DNA from: Aphanothece saxicola GSE-SYN-MK-01-06B
GTDB taxonomy: Bacteria > Cyanobacteriota > Cyanobacteriia > PCC-6307 > Cyanobiaceae
DNA length: 64,000 bases
Direction: 5' to 3'
Assembly (NCBI GenBank): GCA_019359745.1
Contig: JAHHGT010000005.1
Coordinates: 248,001-312,000, forward strand
Shown: positions 1 through 8,555 of the stretch, piece by piece
Position numbering within the stretch: the first letter of the stretch is position 1
Layout of the letters: each line of letters starts with the position of its first letter
Program-made: the position numbers and the translations under genes
Notes under the pieces: generated by a model
Databases searched by the model: none
What the model saw: only the letters and a program-made list of their open reading frames with translations
What the model was told of the DNA's origin: nothing

Positions 1-66
1 GGCGATGGCTTCGTCGTCGAAGGCCGCGAGCCGCTCGGGGGTGATGGACAGGCTGGAATCAACCAA
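1..66 (-). CDS. 5' end of an unidentified minus-strand gene (partial)
   Basis: On the minus strand the first 111 bases are open in one frame that runs off the window edge. A TTG at 64-66 would start a product beginning MVDSSLSITPERLAAF; the frame stays open further upstream with no ATG, so the start is a guess. It would be transcribed away from the tRNA at 113. Too little is visible to name a family, and it could be chance. Confidence 0.25.
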   Translation of the reverse strand, partial: MVDSSLSITPERLAAFDDEAIA

Positions 67-112
67 GGTGGCGGCCGAGAAGGGGGACGGGGTGGTGATA
101 ATGGCGATCGAA

Positions 113-185
113 GGGGAATTAGCTCAGCTGGTAGAGCGCTGCGATCGCACCGCAGAGGTCAGGGGTTCGAGTCCCCTATTCTCCA
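113..185 (+). tRNA. tRNA-Ala (anticodon CGC)
   Basis: Full cloverleaf read by eye. The acceptor stem pairs GGGGAAT with ATTCTCC with one G-T wobble. The D arm is GCTC/GAGC and the anticodon stem is CTGCG/CGCAG. The loop ATCGCAC at 144-150 places CGC at 146-148. The T stem AGGGG/CCCCT encloses TTCGAGT, and A185 is the discriminator. CGC reads the alanine codon GCG, frequent in this GC-rich genome. No CCA end is encoded. The anticodon arm contains a HIP1 octamer (141-148). Confidence 0.93.
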
Positions 186-254
186 TCCACCATTCTGGCC
201 GCAAGCAGGGGTCCCCCCAGCCCGGACGCCATCGCCGGCCAGCACCAGACCCCC

Positions 255-428
255 ATGTCCGCACCGATGAACTGGAGCAGCGACGCGGAAACCAGCCTCA
301 AGGAGATTCCCTTCGTGGTGCGGCCGATCATTCGCCGGCGGATCGAGTCCATGGCCCGCGACGCCGGCCTGGATGGTGTGGATCTGGCCTTCTACGAGCA
401 GGCCAAGGAGCGTTTCGGACGGAAGTGA
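255..428 (+). CDS. PCP_red domain mini-protein (57 aa)
   Basis: This 57-residue protein reads NWSSDAETSLKEIPFVVRP near its N-terminus, then RRRIESMARDAGLDGVDL and a final FYEQAKERFG. That matches the small PCP_red domain (Pfam PF08369) found at the C-terminus of light-independent protochlorophyllide reductase subunit B and as stand-alone proteins in cyanobacteria. The stand-alone function is not established; a role near chlorophyll metabolism is inferred only from the domain. It lies 69 bases after tRNA-Ala and 44 bases before the next small gene. The family assignment is from memory of the motif order. Confidence 0.75.
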   Translation: MSAPMNWSSDAETSLKEIPFVVRPIIRRRIESMARDAGLDGVDLAFYEQAKERFGRK

Positions 429-472
429 GACGGCGATGGGGTAAAAGAGGGGGTTGATCAGGGGCCCGTTCG

Positions 473-670
473 ATGTCGCAGTCCAAACGAGAACAGGTTG
501 TCAGTCATCTGCGCTACATCCGACAGGAGCTGCGTGAGATGCACCAAGGTGTGATGGAAGATGGCCTGCTGCCCGAGGCCGGCGAGGTGCGGGGTGTGAT
601 GGCCCAGATGGAGGCCCTGCTGGAGTTGCTGGAAGGCAAAGGCTCCCGCAAGAAGGACGGGGACAGTTGA
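473..670 (+). CDS. Conserved small cyanobacterial protein, unknown function (65 aa)
   Basis: A 65-residue soluble, charged protein predicted to be almost all helix. A basic N-terminal helix is followed by an acidic helix with leucines at heptad-like spacing (MAQMEALLELLE), then a lysine-rich tail GSRKKDG. The composition suggests a small coiled-coil or helical hairpin. It follows the PCP_red gene in the same direction, and a hairpin terminator lies about 120 bases downstream, so the two small genes may share a transcript. I do not recognise the family. Confidence 0.6.
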   Translation: MSQSKREQVVSHLRYIRQELREMHQGVMEDGLLPEAGEVRGVMAQMEALLELLEGKGSRKKDGDS

Positions 671-792
671 AGCGCGACGTCTGAGACCGACCACCCCGGG
701 CGTCAAGCCCCCGCAGGGACGCTCCGGTCAGCGGCTGCCCCCCCTTGCCCGAGCCCGAAGAGCTTGGTTTGCTGGTGTCGTCCCCATCACCC

Positions 793-819
793 GCCCGGGC
801 CTTGGCCTCGGGCTTTTTT
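793..819 (+). terminator. Rho-independent terminator after the small-gene pair
   Basis: A GC-rich hairpin, GCCCGGGCC and CCTCGGGC around a TTGG loop, is followed directly by TTTTTT. It is oriented to stop rightward transcription from the genes at 255 and 473. Confidence 0.75.
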
Positions 820-921
820 ATTGGTATCCCCTATCGGTGGGGGGAAAATGCTGTCAAGACGCCAGAGATGGTGTAGACCAGAGGTCGCAGGGTTTGGGCC
901 GGGTGATGGGGATCACCGCCA

Positions 922-1326
922 GTGGCTTTCCACCCTCGGGTGTTGAGCCCCCTGCTCCCCCTTCTCAACAGCGGCAGGTTTCCACCATTGCCTCCCCGCT
1001 TCCAGCAGACACGATTCCAGCAGCGCATCACCCAGTCGGGCAACCTGCTGGAGGCCTGGGCGCAGAATCCCTGGCGGCGCCTTTCCCTGCTGCTGATCGT
1101 GCTGCTGAGCGGATTCGTGGTCGGCGGCGGCGTCGGCTCGATCACCGGCGCCCTGTCCCTGTTTGATCCCCTCGGGGCCCTGGTCTGTGTGCTGGCCATC
1201 GAGCTGGCGGCCCGTCTGCGCAGAAAGCTGCTGAGCCAACCCCTGAAACTGCGGCTGCAGGTGCTCGACATGGCCCGCATGGGACTGCTCTACGGCCTGC
1301 TGCTGGATGGCTTCAAGCTGCTCTGA
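922..1326 (+). CDS. DUF565 / Ycf20-like membrane protein
   Basis: The core reads NPWRRLSLLLIVLLSGFVVG and then a second hydrophobic stretch, LGALVCVLAIELAARL. This matches the DUF565/Ycf20 family, small two-helix membrane proteins of cyanobacteria and plastids; the plant homologue has been linked to non-photochemical quenching. Family members usually begin shortly before the QTRFQQRI segment, so the first 20 or so residues given here may be untranslated and the TTG at 988 is a possible start. It runs convergent to pyrB with an 18-base gap. Confidence 0.75.
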   Translation: MAFHPRVLSPLLPLLNSGRFPPLPPRFQQTRFQQRITQSGNLLEAWAQNPWRRLSLLLIVLLSGFVVGGGVGSITGALSLFDPLGALVCVLAIELAARLRRKLLSQPLKLRLQVLDMARMGLLYGLLLDGFKLL

Positions 1327-1344
1327 GCCGGGGGCGGACGGCGC

Positions 1345-2355
1345 TCAGGTGGCAGCGAGCAGATAAAGCAAAGCCATGCGGATCGGAATGCCGTTGCGGA
1401 CCTGCTCCTCCACCAGGCTTCGGCGGGAATCATCGAGCAGCTCGCCGGCGATCTCCACCCCCCGATTCACCGGGCCCGGGTGCAGCACGGGAACCCCGTC
1501 GCCGCAGAGGGCCAGGCGCCGGTGGCTGAGGCCGTACTGGCGGTGGTAGGTGTCCAGGCTGGTGAGCAGGTGCTGCTGCATCCGCTCCTTCTGCAGGCGC
1601 AGGGTCATCACCGCATCGGCCCCGGGCAGGGCCTGCTCCAGCCGGCGCTCCACCCGCACCCGGCCCCGGGTGGCCACCGGATCGGCGGCCTGCCCCGGCG
1701 GCGGCGCCAGGACGAAATCGGCGAAGCAGTCGGGCAGCAGTGTCGGCGGGCCGCAGAGCACGACATCGGCGCCGCAGGCGGTGAGGGCCCAGAGGTTGGA
1801 GCGGGCCACCCGGGAATGGAGCACGTCGCCGACGATGACGATGCGCCGGCCCCGCAGGCTCTCGGGGGTGGGGGCCTCGGGGGAGAAGTGGCGCGCCAGG
1901 GTGAAGAGGTCGAGCAGGCCCTGGCTGGGGTGGCTGTGCAGGCCATCCCCGGCGTTGAGCACGGACACCCGCTCGCCACAGCGATCCAGGTCGCGGGCCA
2001 GGCTGTGGGGGACGCCGGTGCAGCGGTGGCGCACCACCAGGATGTCGGCCCCCATCGCCACGTAGGTGCGGGCGGTGTCCAGCAGGCTTTCCCCCTTGCT
2101 GAGGGAGCTGGAGGAGGGGGAAAAGCTCTGCACCTCGGCCGACAGCCGCTTGGCCGCCAGCTCGAAGCTGGTGCGCGTGCGGGTGCTGGGCTCGAAGAAC
2201 AGGCTGGTCATCAGCCGGCCCTGCAGGGCGGGCAACCGGCGCGCCCCGGCCACCGGCAGGGCCCGGAAGCGCTGGGCCAGTTCGAGAACGGTGGCGAAGT
2301 CAGCGACCGAGAAGGACGCCAGGTCGAGCACGTGGCGGTGACTCCAGCCGCTCAA
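1345..2355 (-). CDS. pyrB: Aspartate carbamoyltransferase catalytic subunit
   Basis: PyrB condenses carbamoyl phosphate and L-aspartate to carbamoyl aspartate, the committed step of pyrimidine synthesis. The carbamoyl-phosphate motif [13 protein letters not shown] is near residue 55, [15 protein letters not shown] is mid-protein, and [11 protein letters not shown] is near the C-terminus. I place the start at TTG 2355, giving [15 protein letters not shown], because homologues begin this way and the TTGA overlaps the stop of the upstream glycosylase. Length is then 336 aa, normal for the family; a longer upstream extension has an atypical sequence. No regulatory chain gene is adjacent. Convergent to the DUF565 gene. 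Confidence 0.95.
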   Translation of the reverse strand: MSGWSHRHVLDLASFSVADFATVLELAQRFRALPVAGARRLPALQGRLMTSLFFEPSTRTRTSFELAAKRLSAEVQSFSPSSSSLSKGESLLDTARTYVAMGADILVVRHRCTGVPHSLARDLDRCGERVSVLNAGDGLHSHPSQGLLDLFTLARHFSPEAPTPESLRGRRIVIVGDVLHSRVARSNLWALTACGADVVLCGPPTLLPDCFADFVLAPPPGQAADPVATRGRVRVERRLEQALPGADAVMTLRLQKERMQQHLLTSLDTYHRQYGLSHRRLALCGDGVPVLHPGPVNRGVEIAGELLDDSRRSLVEEQVRNGIPIRMALLYLLAAT

Positions 2356-3035
2356 GGCGTTCTGCTCCCGTCGAACGTCCCAACCGTAGAGGCCAGCACG
2401 GCCGCCAACCCATCGAAGCGGGGGGTGCGATCGCCCCGGGCCCGCCGGCTGACACTGCGGCTGGCGCGCAGGTACCAGCGCCAGGGCAGCTCCTGCCCCT
2501 GGGACACGCCGATGCGCTGGGTCTGCAGCAGCGGCGGCACCCCCGCCGGCCCCGGCTCCTCCAGCAGCGCCGCCACCTCGGGCGGCCGCGCGGCCAGCCA
2601 CAGGCCCGAGGCCGGAGAGGCCACCGTGCCGTCATGGCCGCGGTCGAGGCCGAAACGGCGGGCCAGCAGGCCGGGGCCGGCCGCCGCCCGCTCCGGCACC
2701 CCCGGCAGGGCGGCCGCCCGCAGCAGCACCCCGTTGGCCCAGTCACGCCGGCCGGTGACCACGTTGACGCAGTGGTGCACGCCGTAGGTCAGGTACACGT
2801 AGAACCGGCCGGGCTCCCCGAAGAGAGTGTCGTTGCTTGCCGAGCGGCGGCGGTGGCCGTGGCAGGCCGGCTCGCTCTGGCAGTACGCCTCGGTCTCGAC
2901 GATCACGCCCCACAGCAGAGCGCCCGACGCCTGGCGCCGCAGCAGCAGGCAGCCGATGAGCTCCGGAGCCACCAGCTCGGCGGGGCGGGCGAAAAAGGGT
3001 CGAGGGAGGGGAGAGTCGCGGCGGCTGGTCACCAT
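2352..3035 (-). CDS. DNA-3-methyladenine glycosylase (AAG/MPG type)
   Basis: Removes alkylated purines such as 3-methyladenine in base excision repair. The family signature is visible: ELIGCLLL, then [15 protein letters not shown] with the catalytic Glu of [25 protein letters not shown], and GVLLRAAA. Length is 227 aa against roughly 190-210 for bacterial members. It is translationally coupled to pyrB through a TTGA overlap. The C-terminal part (about 150-227) is rich in Arg and Pro and less conserved. Confidence 0.92.
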   Translation of the reverse strand: MVTSRRDSPLPRPFFARPAELVAPELIGCLLLRRQASGALLWGVIVETEAYCQSEPACHGHRRRSASNDTLFGEPGRFYVYLTYGVHHCVNVVTGRRDWANGVLLRAAALPGVPERAAAGPGLLARRFGLDRGHDGTVASPASGLWLAARPPEVAALLEEPGPAGVPPLLQTQRIGVSQGQELPWRWYLRASRSVSRRARGDRTPRFDGLAAVLASTVGTFDGSRTP

Positions 3036-3171
3036 GGGGCGGCCTCCGGCCGAGTCTGCAGCCAGGTCGGTGGCTTATCCGATGCGTTCTGCATCCCGTG
3101 TCCCTTGGTACGGCGGGGGAGGGCTCGGCTGGCTTAACCAGGTCTTAACCAAGGGATAACGTTGGGCGGCC

Positions 3172-3828
3172 ATGGCGAAGCGCTACTCCATTCTCGATCG
3201 GCTGCGCTTCACCCGAACAGGCCTGAAGGCTCGCCTCGATTACCTGAAGTCCGGGTACATCTTTGTGCACGTCCCCAGGTGCGGAGGCACCTATGCCTCC
3301 ACCCTGATTCACGGCCGCCCCCTCGGGCACCTCTATGCCGATTTCATCCGGCGCAAGCTGCTGGGCGATCGCCTCTATTCCGCTCGAACGTCCGTCGCCT
3401 TTGTTCGCGATCCTGTCGAGAGGCTGATTTCGGCCTACTGCTTCTCGCTTCGCGGCGGCACCGAGCTGGTGTGCCAGTTTCCGTTGCATAGGCCTCCGCG
3501 CTGGGCTCTGACGGATTTTCGGACCTTCTGTGAGGACTGGCTGTTTCAGCAGAGCCTGCATCGGGTCGACTTCATCTTCCGGCCCCAGAGCTGGTGGCTG
3601 TTCGACGAATCCGGCCACCTGATCGTTGATGAGGTCAGCCATCTGAGCCGGCTGGATTCCTGGCTTCAGGAGAAGGGCTTCATCACCGAAGACAGCCCGG
3701 TGAAGGTCAACGCCTCGGAGCAGGACCTGGCGGGCGAAGCGCGCCGGGCGCTGTGTCCGTCCCTGATCACCTCGATCCGGGATCTCTACGCCCAGGACCT
3801 CGAGCTGCTCAGCGGCCACCTCTCCTGA
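3172..3828 (+). CDS. Sulfotransferase family protein
   Basis: Two PAPS-binding signatures of the Sulfotransfer_2 group are visible: GYIFVHVPRCGGTYASTL near residue 28 (5'-phosphosulfate loop, with R where K is usual) and VAFVRDPVERLISAYCFSLR near residue 75 (3'-phosphate loop). The rest is less conserved, as expected where acceptor specificity lies. The acceptor is unknown; cyanobacterial relatives are thought to sulfate surface glycans, which is inference. Length 218 aa, single gene, GC content like the surroundings. Confidence 0.8.
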   Translation: MAKRYSILDRLRFTRTGLKARLDYLKSGYIFVHVPRCGGTYASTLIHGRPLGHLYADFIRRKLLGDRLYSARTSVAFVRDPVERLISAYCFSLRGGTELVCQFPLHRPPRWALTDFRTFCEDWLFQQSLHRVDFIFRPQSWWLFDESGHLIVDEVSHLSRLDSWLQEKGFITEDSPVKVNASEQDLAGEARRALCPSLITSIRDLYAQDLELLSGHLS

Positions 3829-3955
3829 CGCCCCCGCGGCGCCGCCAACGGTGCGGGGAAGCGGACCGGATCCCGCCCCGGGAAGCGATGGAGGCGCGGG
3901 CGGGCCACACTGGCGGCAGCGCTGAACAGCCCTACCCCCTGATCACGCCCTTTCC

Positions 3956-4093
3956 ATGGAAACCGCCAGCTTCAACCTCGGCACTGTCCTGCTGGCCGTC
4001 AGCGGCCTGTTCGTGCTGACCACGCTCTACTTCGGCACCAAGGGCGGCTACTACGACACCGACGACTACGACGGCAACGGCACCGCCCACTGA
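3956..4093 (+). CDS. Single-helix small membrane protein (45 aa), NdhP-like candidate
   Basis: The product starts METASFNLGTVLLAVSGLF, has one membrane helix (about residues 8-24), then a polar tail with TLYFGTKGGYYDTDDY and ends GNGTAH. A tiny one-helix protein with a conserved aromatic/Gly/Asp tail is typical of accessory subunits of thylakoid complexes. It reminds me of NdhP of the cyanobacterial NDH-1 complex, but I cannot confirm that without an alignment. Start at the first ATG after the gap. Confidence 0.6.
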   Translation: METASFNLGTVLLAVSGLFVLTTLYFGTKGGYYDTDDYDGNGTAH

Positions 4094-4128
4094 GTCCGGG
4101 CGGCCGATGGCCACCGTCGAGCCAGGGA

Positions 4129-4425
4129 TCAGGGACGCCCCAGCCGCTCGGCCTCGGGACAGTCGCCGGTGGTGGGCAGGTCTTCGGCGGCGGTGGAACG
4201 GCTCACCGAGGCCAGCCGGGTGCTGACGGCCCCGATCGAGGCGAGGCGGACGCTCTCCTCCCAGCTGTGGCGCTCGTCGCCGTCCTCGTCGTCGTAGCGG
4301 AGGGTGACCAGATCGCCTTCGATCTCGGCCACAACGGCCTGCTCGATCCAGCGCTGCTGGTCGAGCAGATAGACCCAGACCGGCCGTTGCTCGAGGCGAA
4401 AGCGGTCGAGCTTGCGATGCAGCAT
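4129..4425 (-). CDS. Conserved cyanobacterial protein, DUF6679-like (98 aa)
   Basis: The start MLHRKLDRFRLE and the core VWVYLLDQQRWIEQAVVAEI then DLVTLRYDDEDGDERHSWEE recall a conserved cyanobacterial family (DUF6679) with no known function. The pattern suggests a small beta-barrel, SH3-like fold. I place the start at ATG 4425 because residues upstream in that frame do not fit the family. The C-terminal 25 residues look disordered. Its start lies about 50 bases from that of the divergent creatininase-like gene. Confidence 0.7.
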   Translation of the reverse strand: MLHRKLDRFRLEQRPVWVYLLDQQRWIEQAVVAEIEGDLVTLRYDDEDGDERHSWEESVRLASIGAVSTRLASVSRSTAAEDLPTTGDCPEAERLGRP

Positions 4426-4474
4426 CGTGACGCCGCGGATAGGGTCGATCCTAGGCAGCACGGCGCAGGCCGCC

Positions 4475-5314
4475 ATGTTCACCATGACCCGATCGATCCC
4501 CAGCACCGTTCCTGGCACCAGCACGGTTCCGGGCCCCGTCGCCGGCAGCGAGGAGATCCGGCTGCAGCTGCGCAGCTGGCCTGAGGTGGAGGCCTACCTG
4601 GCCCACTGCCGTGGGGTGATCGTGCCGCTGGGTTCCACCGAGCAGCACGGGCCCACCGGCGCCATCGGCACCGACGCCCTCACCGCCGAAGCGGTGGCCC
4701 TGGAGGTCGGACGTCGCACGGGCGTGCTGGTGACGCCCGCCCAGGCTTTCGGCATGGCCGAGCACCATCTGGGCTTCGCCGGCACCATCAGCCTGCAGCC
4801 CTCCACCCTGCTGGCGGTCCTCCACGACGTGGTGCTCTCGCTGGCCCGCCACGGCTTCGAGCGCATCTATGTGATCAACGGCCACGGCGGCAACATCGCC
4901 ACGGCCCGGGCCGCCTTCGCCCAGGCCTACGGCACCGCCGCGGCCCGGGGCCTGCCGGGGGCCGAACGGCTGCGCTGCCGTCTGGCCAACTGGTTCACCG
5001 CCGGCCCGGTGATGCGGGAGGCCCGCGATCGCTACGGCGAGCGGGAGGGGCACCATGCGACCCCCAGCGAGATCGCCCTCACCCTGCACCTGGAGCCGAG
5101 CCTCACGGCCAAGCAGCGGCCCCTGCCCGAGGCGGCGCCGGCCGGGCCGATCCACGGCCCCGAGGACTTCCGCCGCCGCCATCCCGATGGCCGCATGGGC
5201 TCCGACCCCTTCCTGGCCACGGCCGACGACGGCGCCCGCTTCCTGGAGCTGGCGGCCGCGGCCCTGAGTGAGGACCTGGCCGCTTTCCTGGGGCCGGAAG
5301 GGGACGCCGGTTAG
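4475..5314 (+). CDS. Creatininase family protein
   Basis: The creatininase fold is shown by VIVPLGSTEQHGPTGAIGTD (metal-binding Glu, His and Asp), IYVINGHGGNIATARAAF and EGHHATPSEIALTLHL. The family holds metal-dependent amidohydrolases (creatininase, Fapy hydrolase ArfB, MftE-type peptidases). The cyanobacterial substrate is unknown, and nothing nearby suggests creatinine or mycofactocin metabolism. The start is uncertain: ATG 4475 or 4484 removes a non-conserved N-terminal extension. gatC follows 12 bases downstream and may be cotranscribed. Confidence 0.85.
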   Translation: MFTMTRSIPSTVPGTSTVPGPVAGSEEIRLQLRSWPEVEAYLAHCRGVIVPLGSTEQHGPTGAIGTDALTAEAVALEVGRRTGVLVTPAQAFGMAEHHLGFAGTISLQPSTLLAVLHDVVLSLARHGFERIYVINGHGGNIATARAAFAQAYGTAAARGLPGAERLRCRLANWFTAGPVMREARDRYGEREGHHATPSEIALTLHLEPSLTAKQRPLPEAAPAGPIHGPEDFRRRHPDGRMGSDPFLATADDGARFLELAAAALSEDLAAFLGPEGDAG

Positions 5315-5326
5315 GTTCGGGTTCGG

Positions 5327-5635
5327 ATGGATGAACGGACGATGGGTCGGATCTCAGAGGAGGACGTGCGCAAGGTGGCCCACCTGGCCCGCCTGGCCCT
5401 GCCGGAAGAGCGCATCGCCACCTACACCGGCCAACTCGAGCGGATCCTCGACTACGTCGCCCATCTGGAGCAGGTGGACACCGAAGGGGTGCCCCCCACC
5501 ACCAGGGCCGTGGAGGTGGTCAACGTGACCCGCCCCGACGCGGTGGACCCGACGCCGGTGCGGGAGGAACTGCTCTCGCTCGCCCCGCAGCGGGAAGGGG
5601 ATTTCTTCCGGGTGCCCCGGATCCTGGCCGACTAG
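5327..5635 (+). CDS. gatC: Asp-tRNA(Asn)/Glu-tRNA(Gln) amidotransferase subunit C
   Basis: GatC is the small subunit that stabilises GatA/GatB in the transamidation pathway making Gln-tRNA(Gln) in cyanobacteria. The pattern [17 protein letters not shown], then [20 protein letters not shown], and the C-terminal [19 protein letters not shown] is diagnostic. Homologues usually start at the residue matching ATG 5342 (MGRISEEDV), so the first five residues may be surplus. gatA and gatB are not in this window. The last four bases overlap the end of convergent crtR. Confidence 0.93.
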   Translation: MDERTMGRISEEDVRKVAHLARLALPEERIATYTGQLERILDYVAHLEQVDTEGVPPTTRAVEVVNVTRPDAVDPTPVREELLSLAPQREGDFFRVPRILAD

Positions 5636-6651
5636 CGCACCGGGGAGACGGCGGTGCGGTGCAACAGCTCCAGCACCCTCCGGCGGGCATGGCGGGTGGG
5701 CATCAGCCTGACGATCGGCCGCAGGCGGCTGCGCCGCTTCTTGTGGGAGCGCACGCCCAGGAAGATGTCGTAGAGGAAGTTGAGGCTGTCGGTGCGGCTC
5801 TCGAACAGTCCCAGGCGCTGGGGCGAGCCCTTGGCATCCAGAATCGATTTGGTGGCGTGATACGCCGGCTGGTATTCAAACCAGGGGATCGACGGCCAGA
5901 GGTGATGAATCAGGTGATAGTTCTGGCCCATGATCAGCCAGTTCATCAGCCTGCTGGGATAGACGCGGGCGTTGTGCCAACGGTTGCGCGACTGGAAGGG
6001 CCGGTGGGGCAGATAGTCGAAGAACAGGCCCAGGGTGACCCCCACCATCAGGGCCGGGGCGAACCAGCAGTTGAACACGAACGGCAGGAAGTTGTGCCGG
6101 GCCGCCGCGACCACGATCAGCACGAAGATGGTGCGGGCCAGCACCCACTCGAACAGCTCGTTGTGGCGCCAGAGGCGATGGCGGAAAAAGAAGACTTCGT
6201 GATAAAAAAACCGCGGCGCGATCAGCCACAGGGGCCCGAAGGTGCTGACGATGTGGTCGGGATCGAGCTTGGGATCGTTGACGTGGGCGTGGTGCTGCAG
6301 ATGCACCCGCGTGAACACCGGGAAGCTGAAGCCCAGCAGCAGGGCGGCGCCGTGGCCCATCACCGCATTCCAGAAGCGGTGGGGATGGGCGGCGTTGTGG
6401 CAGGCGTCGTGGATCACGGTGCCCTCCAGGTGCAGGGCCAGGAAGCCCAGGGCCAGCAGGGGCGGCAGGGGCCAGCCCCCCACGAACCAGCCCCAGATCG
6501 TCAGGGCCGCCAGGCCATAACCGGCCAGAAACAGGCCCACCGTGGGGTTCCAGGCGGCGGGGGGATCCAGGTACTCCCTCGGAACGCTGCGCCGCTGCAC
6601 GGACGTGGTCGCGGCCACGGCGGCGGACGAGGGTGCCAGCGTGTCTGTCAT
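5632..6651 (-). CDS. crtR: Beta-carotene hydroxylase (fatty-acid-desaturase superfamily)
   Basis: CrtR adds 3-hydroxyl groups to beta-ionone rings, giving zeaxanthin, in the thylakoid or plasma membrane. The di-iron histidine boxes are visible: HDACHNAAH (about residue 80), [11 protein letters not shown] (about 117) and [20 protein letters not shown] (about 245). Hydrophobic segments lie near 35-75, 100-112 and 165-205. Length is 339 aa, slightly longer than common CrtR because of an Ala/Ser-rich N-terminus and a basic C-terminus. The WPSIPW segment separates CrtR from DesA-type acyl desaturases. Confidence 0.92.
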   Translation of the reverse strand: MTDTLAPSSAAVAATTSVQRRSVPREYLDPPAAWNPTVGLFLAGYGLAALTIWGWFVGGWPLPPLLALGFLALHLEGTVIHDACHNAAHPHRFWNAVMGHGAALLLGFSFPVFTRVHLQHHAHVNDPKLDPDHIVSTFGPLWLIAPRFFYHEVFFFRHRLWRHNELFEWVLARTIFVLIVVAAARHNFLPFVFNCWFAPALMVGVTLGLFFDYLPHRPFQSRNRWHNARVYPSRLMNWLIMGQNYHLIHHLWPSIPWFEYQPAYHATKSILDAKGSPQRLGLFESRTDSLNFLYDIFLGVRSHKKRRSRLRPIVRLMPTRHARRRVLELLHRTAVSPVR

Positions 6652-6736
6652 GGCCTGGGCCAGCTCTGGAGTCCCAAGGGAGGACCCAGATTACGGAAGT
6701 CGCCCGTGCGGCGCGACAGGGGCCGGGTGGGAGCCG

Positions 6737-8305
6737 TCACGGCTGGTTGGGGGCGATCGGCTGGCTCGGACCGATCGGCAGGGTGCGCAGGTTGGCGGTG
6801 ACATCCACCAGGGGGAACTCTGCGGAACCCCAGCCATCGGGGGGCAGCAGCGACGGGGCGCTCGCGCCCGGGGCGACGGCGGCACCAGCGGCAAAGGCGC
6901 CATCGGTCCAGGCCAGCAGCAGCCCCCGCAGGGCCCCGCCCCCCTGCTCATAGGACGAGCGCAGGTTGAAGTGGTCGCCATCTTTGGCCAGCACCAGGCG
7001 GTGTCCGCCGCCCAAGTTGCGCGCCTCCAGGGCCATGGGGCGCAGCGCCTCGGGCCCGGAGGGCACCACCCAGTCGCGGTTACCGCTGACCACCAAAGCC
7101 CGGGCGGTCATGGTGCGGGCTGAGCCCTGGTCGAACAGCAGCGACATCGGCGGACTGACCGCCACCACCGCCTTGACGCGGGGATCGGCCAGGCCGGCCT
7201 GGTCGGCGGAGGTGAGGAAACTGCACTGCAGCACCCAGCTGATGTTGCGTTCCGGGTTGGCGACGTCCTTGCAGAAACGGTTGAGCAGGGCCGCGCTGGG
7301 ACGGGCCCCGGCCAGCTGCAGCACCGTGGTGGCGCCATAGGACTGGCCCATCGCCACGACGTTGTCGGTGCGCAGGCCCGCCGGCAACGCCAGGCTGCCC
7401 GCCGCGGCCGCATCGATCACCGCGCTCATGTCCATGGGCCGCAGCTTCAGGTCATCCGGGCTGGGGGGCGGCATCTGGCCGGAGAGCATGGCCTGCTGCT
7501 GCGAGCGGTCGCTGCCGGGGTGGCGGGGCAGCAGCACCGTGTAGCCATGGCTGGCCAGGTGCCGGCCCCAGCCCTCGAAGCTTTCGGGATCGTCCCAGAG
7601 GCCATGGGAGATCAGCACCAGGCGGCCGTTGGCGCCCGTTTCAGGCTGGATCGTGACCACCTGCAGGGGCTTGGGGCGGTGCGTGACGGGGATCGCCAGC
7701 TCCTGGCGCTTCACCGCCAGCGGGCCCGTCTGGCTGAGGGCCGGGTTGATCCCGGCGGGGGGCAGGGACGTCACCAGGGAGTTGCCCAGCCGTTGCTGCC
7801 TGGTGACGCGATCAATGGCGAGGATCACCCGCTGCAGATCCACCGAGGCGCTCTTGCCGGGCAGGGCCTCCAACACATCCAGCAGGTTGAGGCTGCCCTT
7901 CGCCTGGCTGGTGGCCAGCGAGGCGGCCAGCTCCTTGGTATCCATCGGCTGACGCACCCCCTCCACCAGCACCACCGACGAGAGCAGCAGCAGCACCTGG
8001 TTCACCAGGGGGGACCCCACCGACTGCTCGGCAAAGGCCTTCACCGGCAGGGGGAGGGGGGTCTGGAAAGCCTCGACCAGCCGGCGGCCGATCGACCCAT
8101 CGGTGGCCCGGTCGAGCTCGGCGAGGTCGCTGTCGCCGGAGAGCAGTTTGCGCTGATCCCTGAGCTCGCTCAACTGGATCGTGAACGGGGTATCGATCAG
8201 GGGAAGCATCAGCTGGATCTGCTCCAGCGCCTGGGCGGGAGCCCCCGCCAGCAGCGACCCCGCTCCCAGGAGCAGCGCCGTGAGCTGGCGGAGAGGGCTC
8301 TTCAT
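6737..8305 (-). CDS. Exported alpha/beta hydrolase with DUF1400 N-terminal domain
   Basis: The start MKSPLRQLTALLLGAG and the cleavage-like APAQALEQ give a signal peptide, so the protein is exported or lumenal. Residues about 25-190 form the mostly helical DUF1400 region common in cyanobacteria. After that comes an alpha/beta hydrolase with LVLISHGLWDDPESFEGWG (oxyanion side), VVAMGQSYGATTVLQLAG (nucleophile elbow G-Q-S-Y-G) and a late GDHFNLRSSY that could hold the catalytic His. Cyanobacterial relatives are annotated as dienelactone hydrolase-like or lipase-like; the substrate is unknown. I chose ATG 8305 because longer forms run through the tRNA-Leu gene. 522 aa. Confidence 0.85.
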   Translation of the reverse strand: MKSPLRQLTALLLGAGSLLAGAPAQALEQIQLMLPLIDTPFTIQLSELRDQRKLLSGDSDLAELDRATDGSIGRRLVEAFQTPLPLPVKAFAEQSVGSPLVNQVLLLLSSVVLVEGVRQPMDTKELAASLATSQAKGSLNLLDVLEALPGKSASVDLQRVILAIDRVTRQQRLGNSLVTSLPPAGINPALSQTGPLAVKRQELAIPVTHRPKPLQVVTIQPETGANGRLVLISHGLWDDPESFEGWGRHLASHGYTVLLPRHPGSDRSQQQAMLSGQMPPPSPDDLKLRPMDMSAVIDAAAAGSLALPAGLRTDNVVAMGQSYGATTVLQLAGARPSAALLNRFCKDVANPERNISWVLQCSFLTSADQAGLADPRVKAVVAVSPPMSLLFDQGSARTMTARALVVSGNRDWVVPSGPEALRPMALEARNLGGGHRLVLAKDGDHFNLRSSYEQGGGALRGLLLAWTDGAFAAGAAVAPGASAPSLLPPDGWGSAEFPLVDVTANLRTLPIGPSQPIAPNQP

Positions 8306-8382
8306 GCTTTGGTTCCTGCTGCTGGGCAGCGTAGGTCTGCCGTCCAAACGACACCCCTGGGCTGGCCTGGATCGCTCATCGA

Positions 8383-8464
<82 letters not shown>

Positions 8465-8555
8465 GCTGAGCGACTCTAAGCAGGTTCGCCGGTGCCACCC
8501 GCACGAAGCAGGCCCGTCGTCACCGCCCAGAATGGGCAGAGACGTTGTCCTGGCC

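Noticed and set aside
1480..2787. 435-aa open frame antisense to pyrB and the glycosylase
   Set aside because: Low-complexity shadow of two well supported genes.
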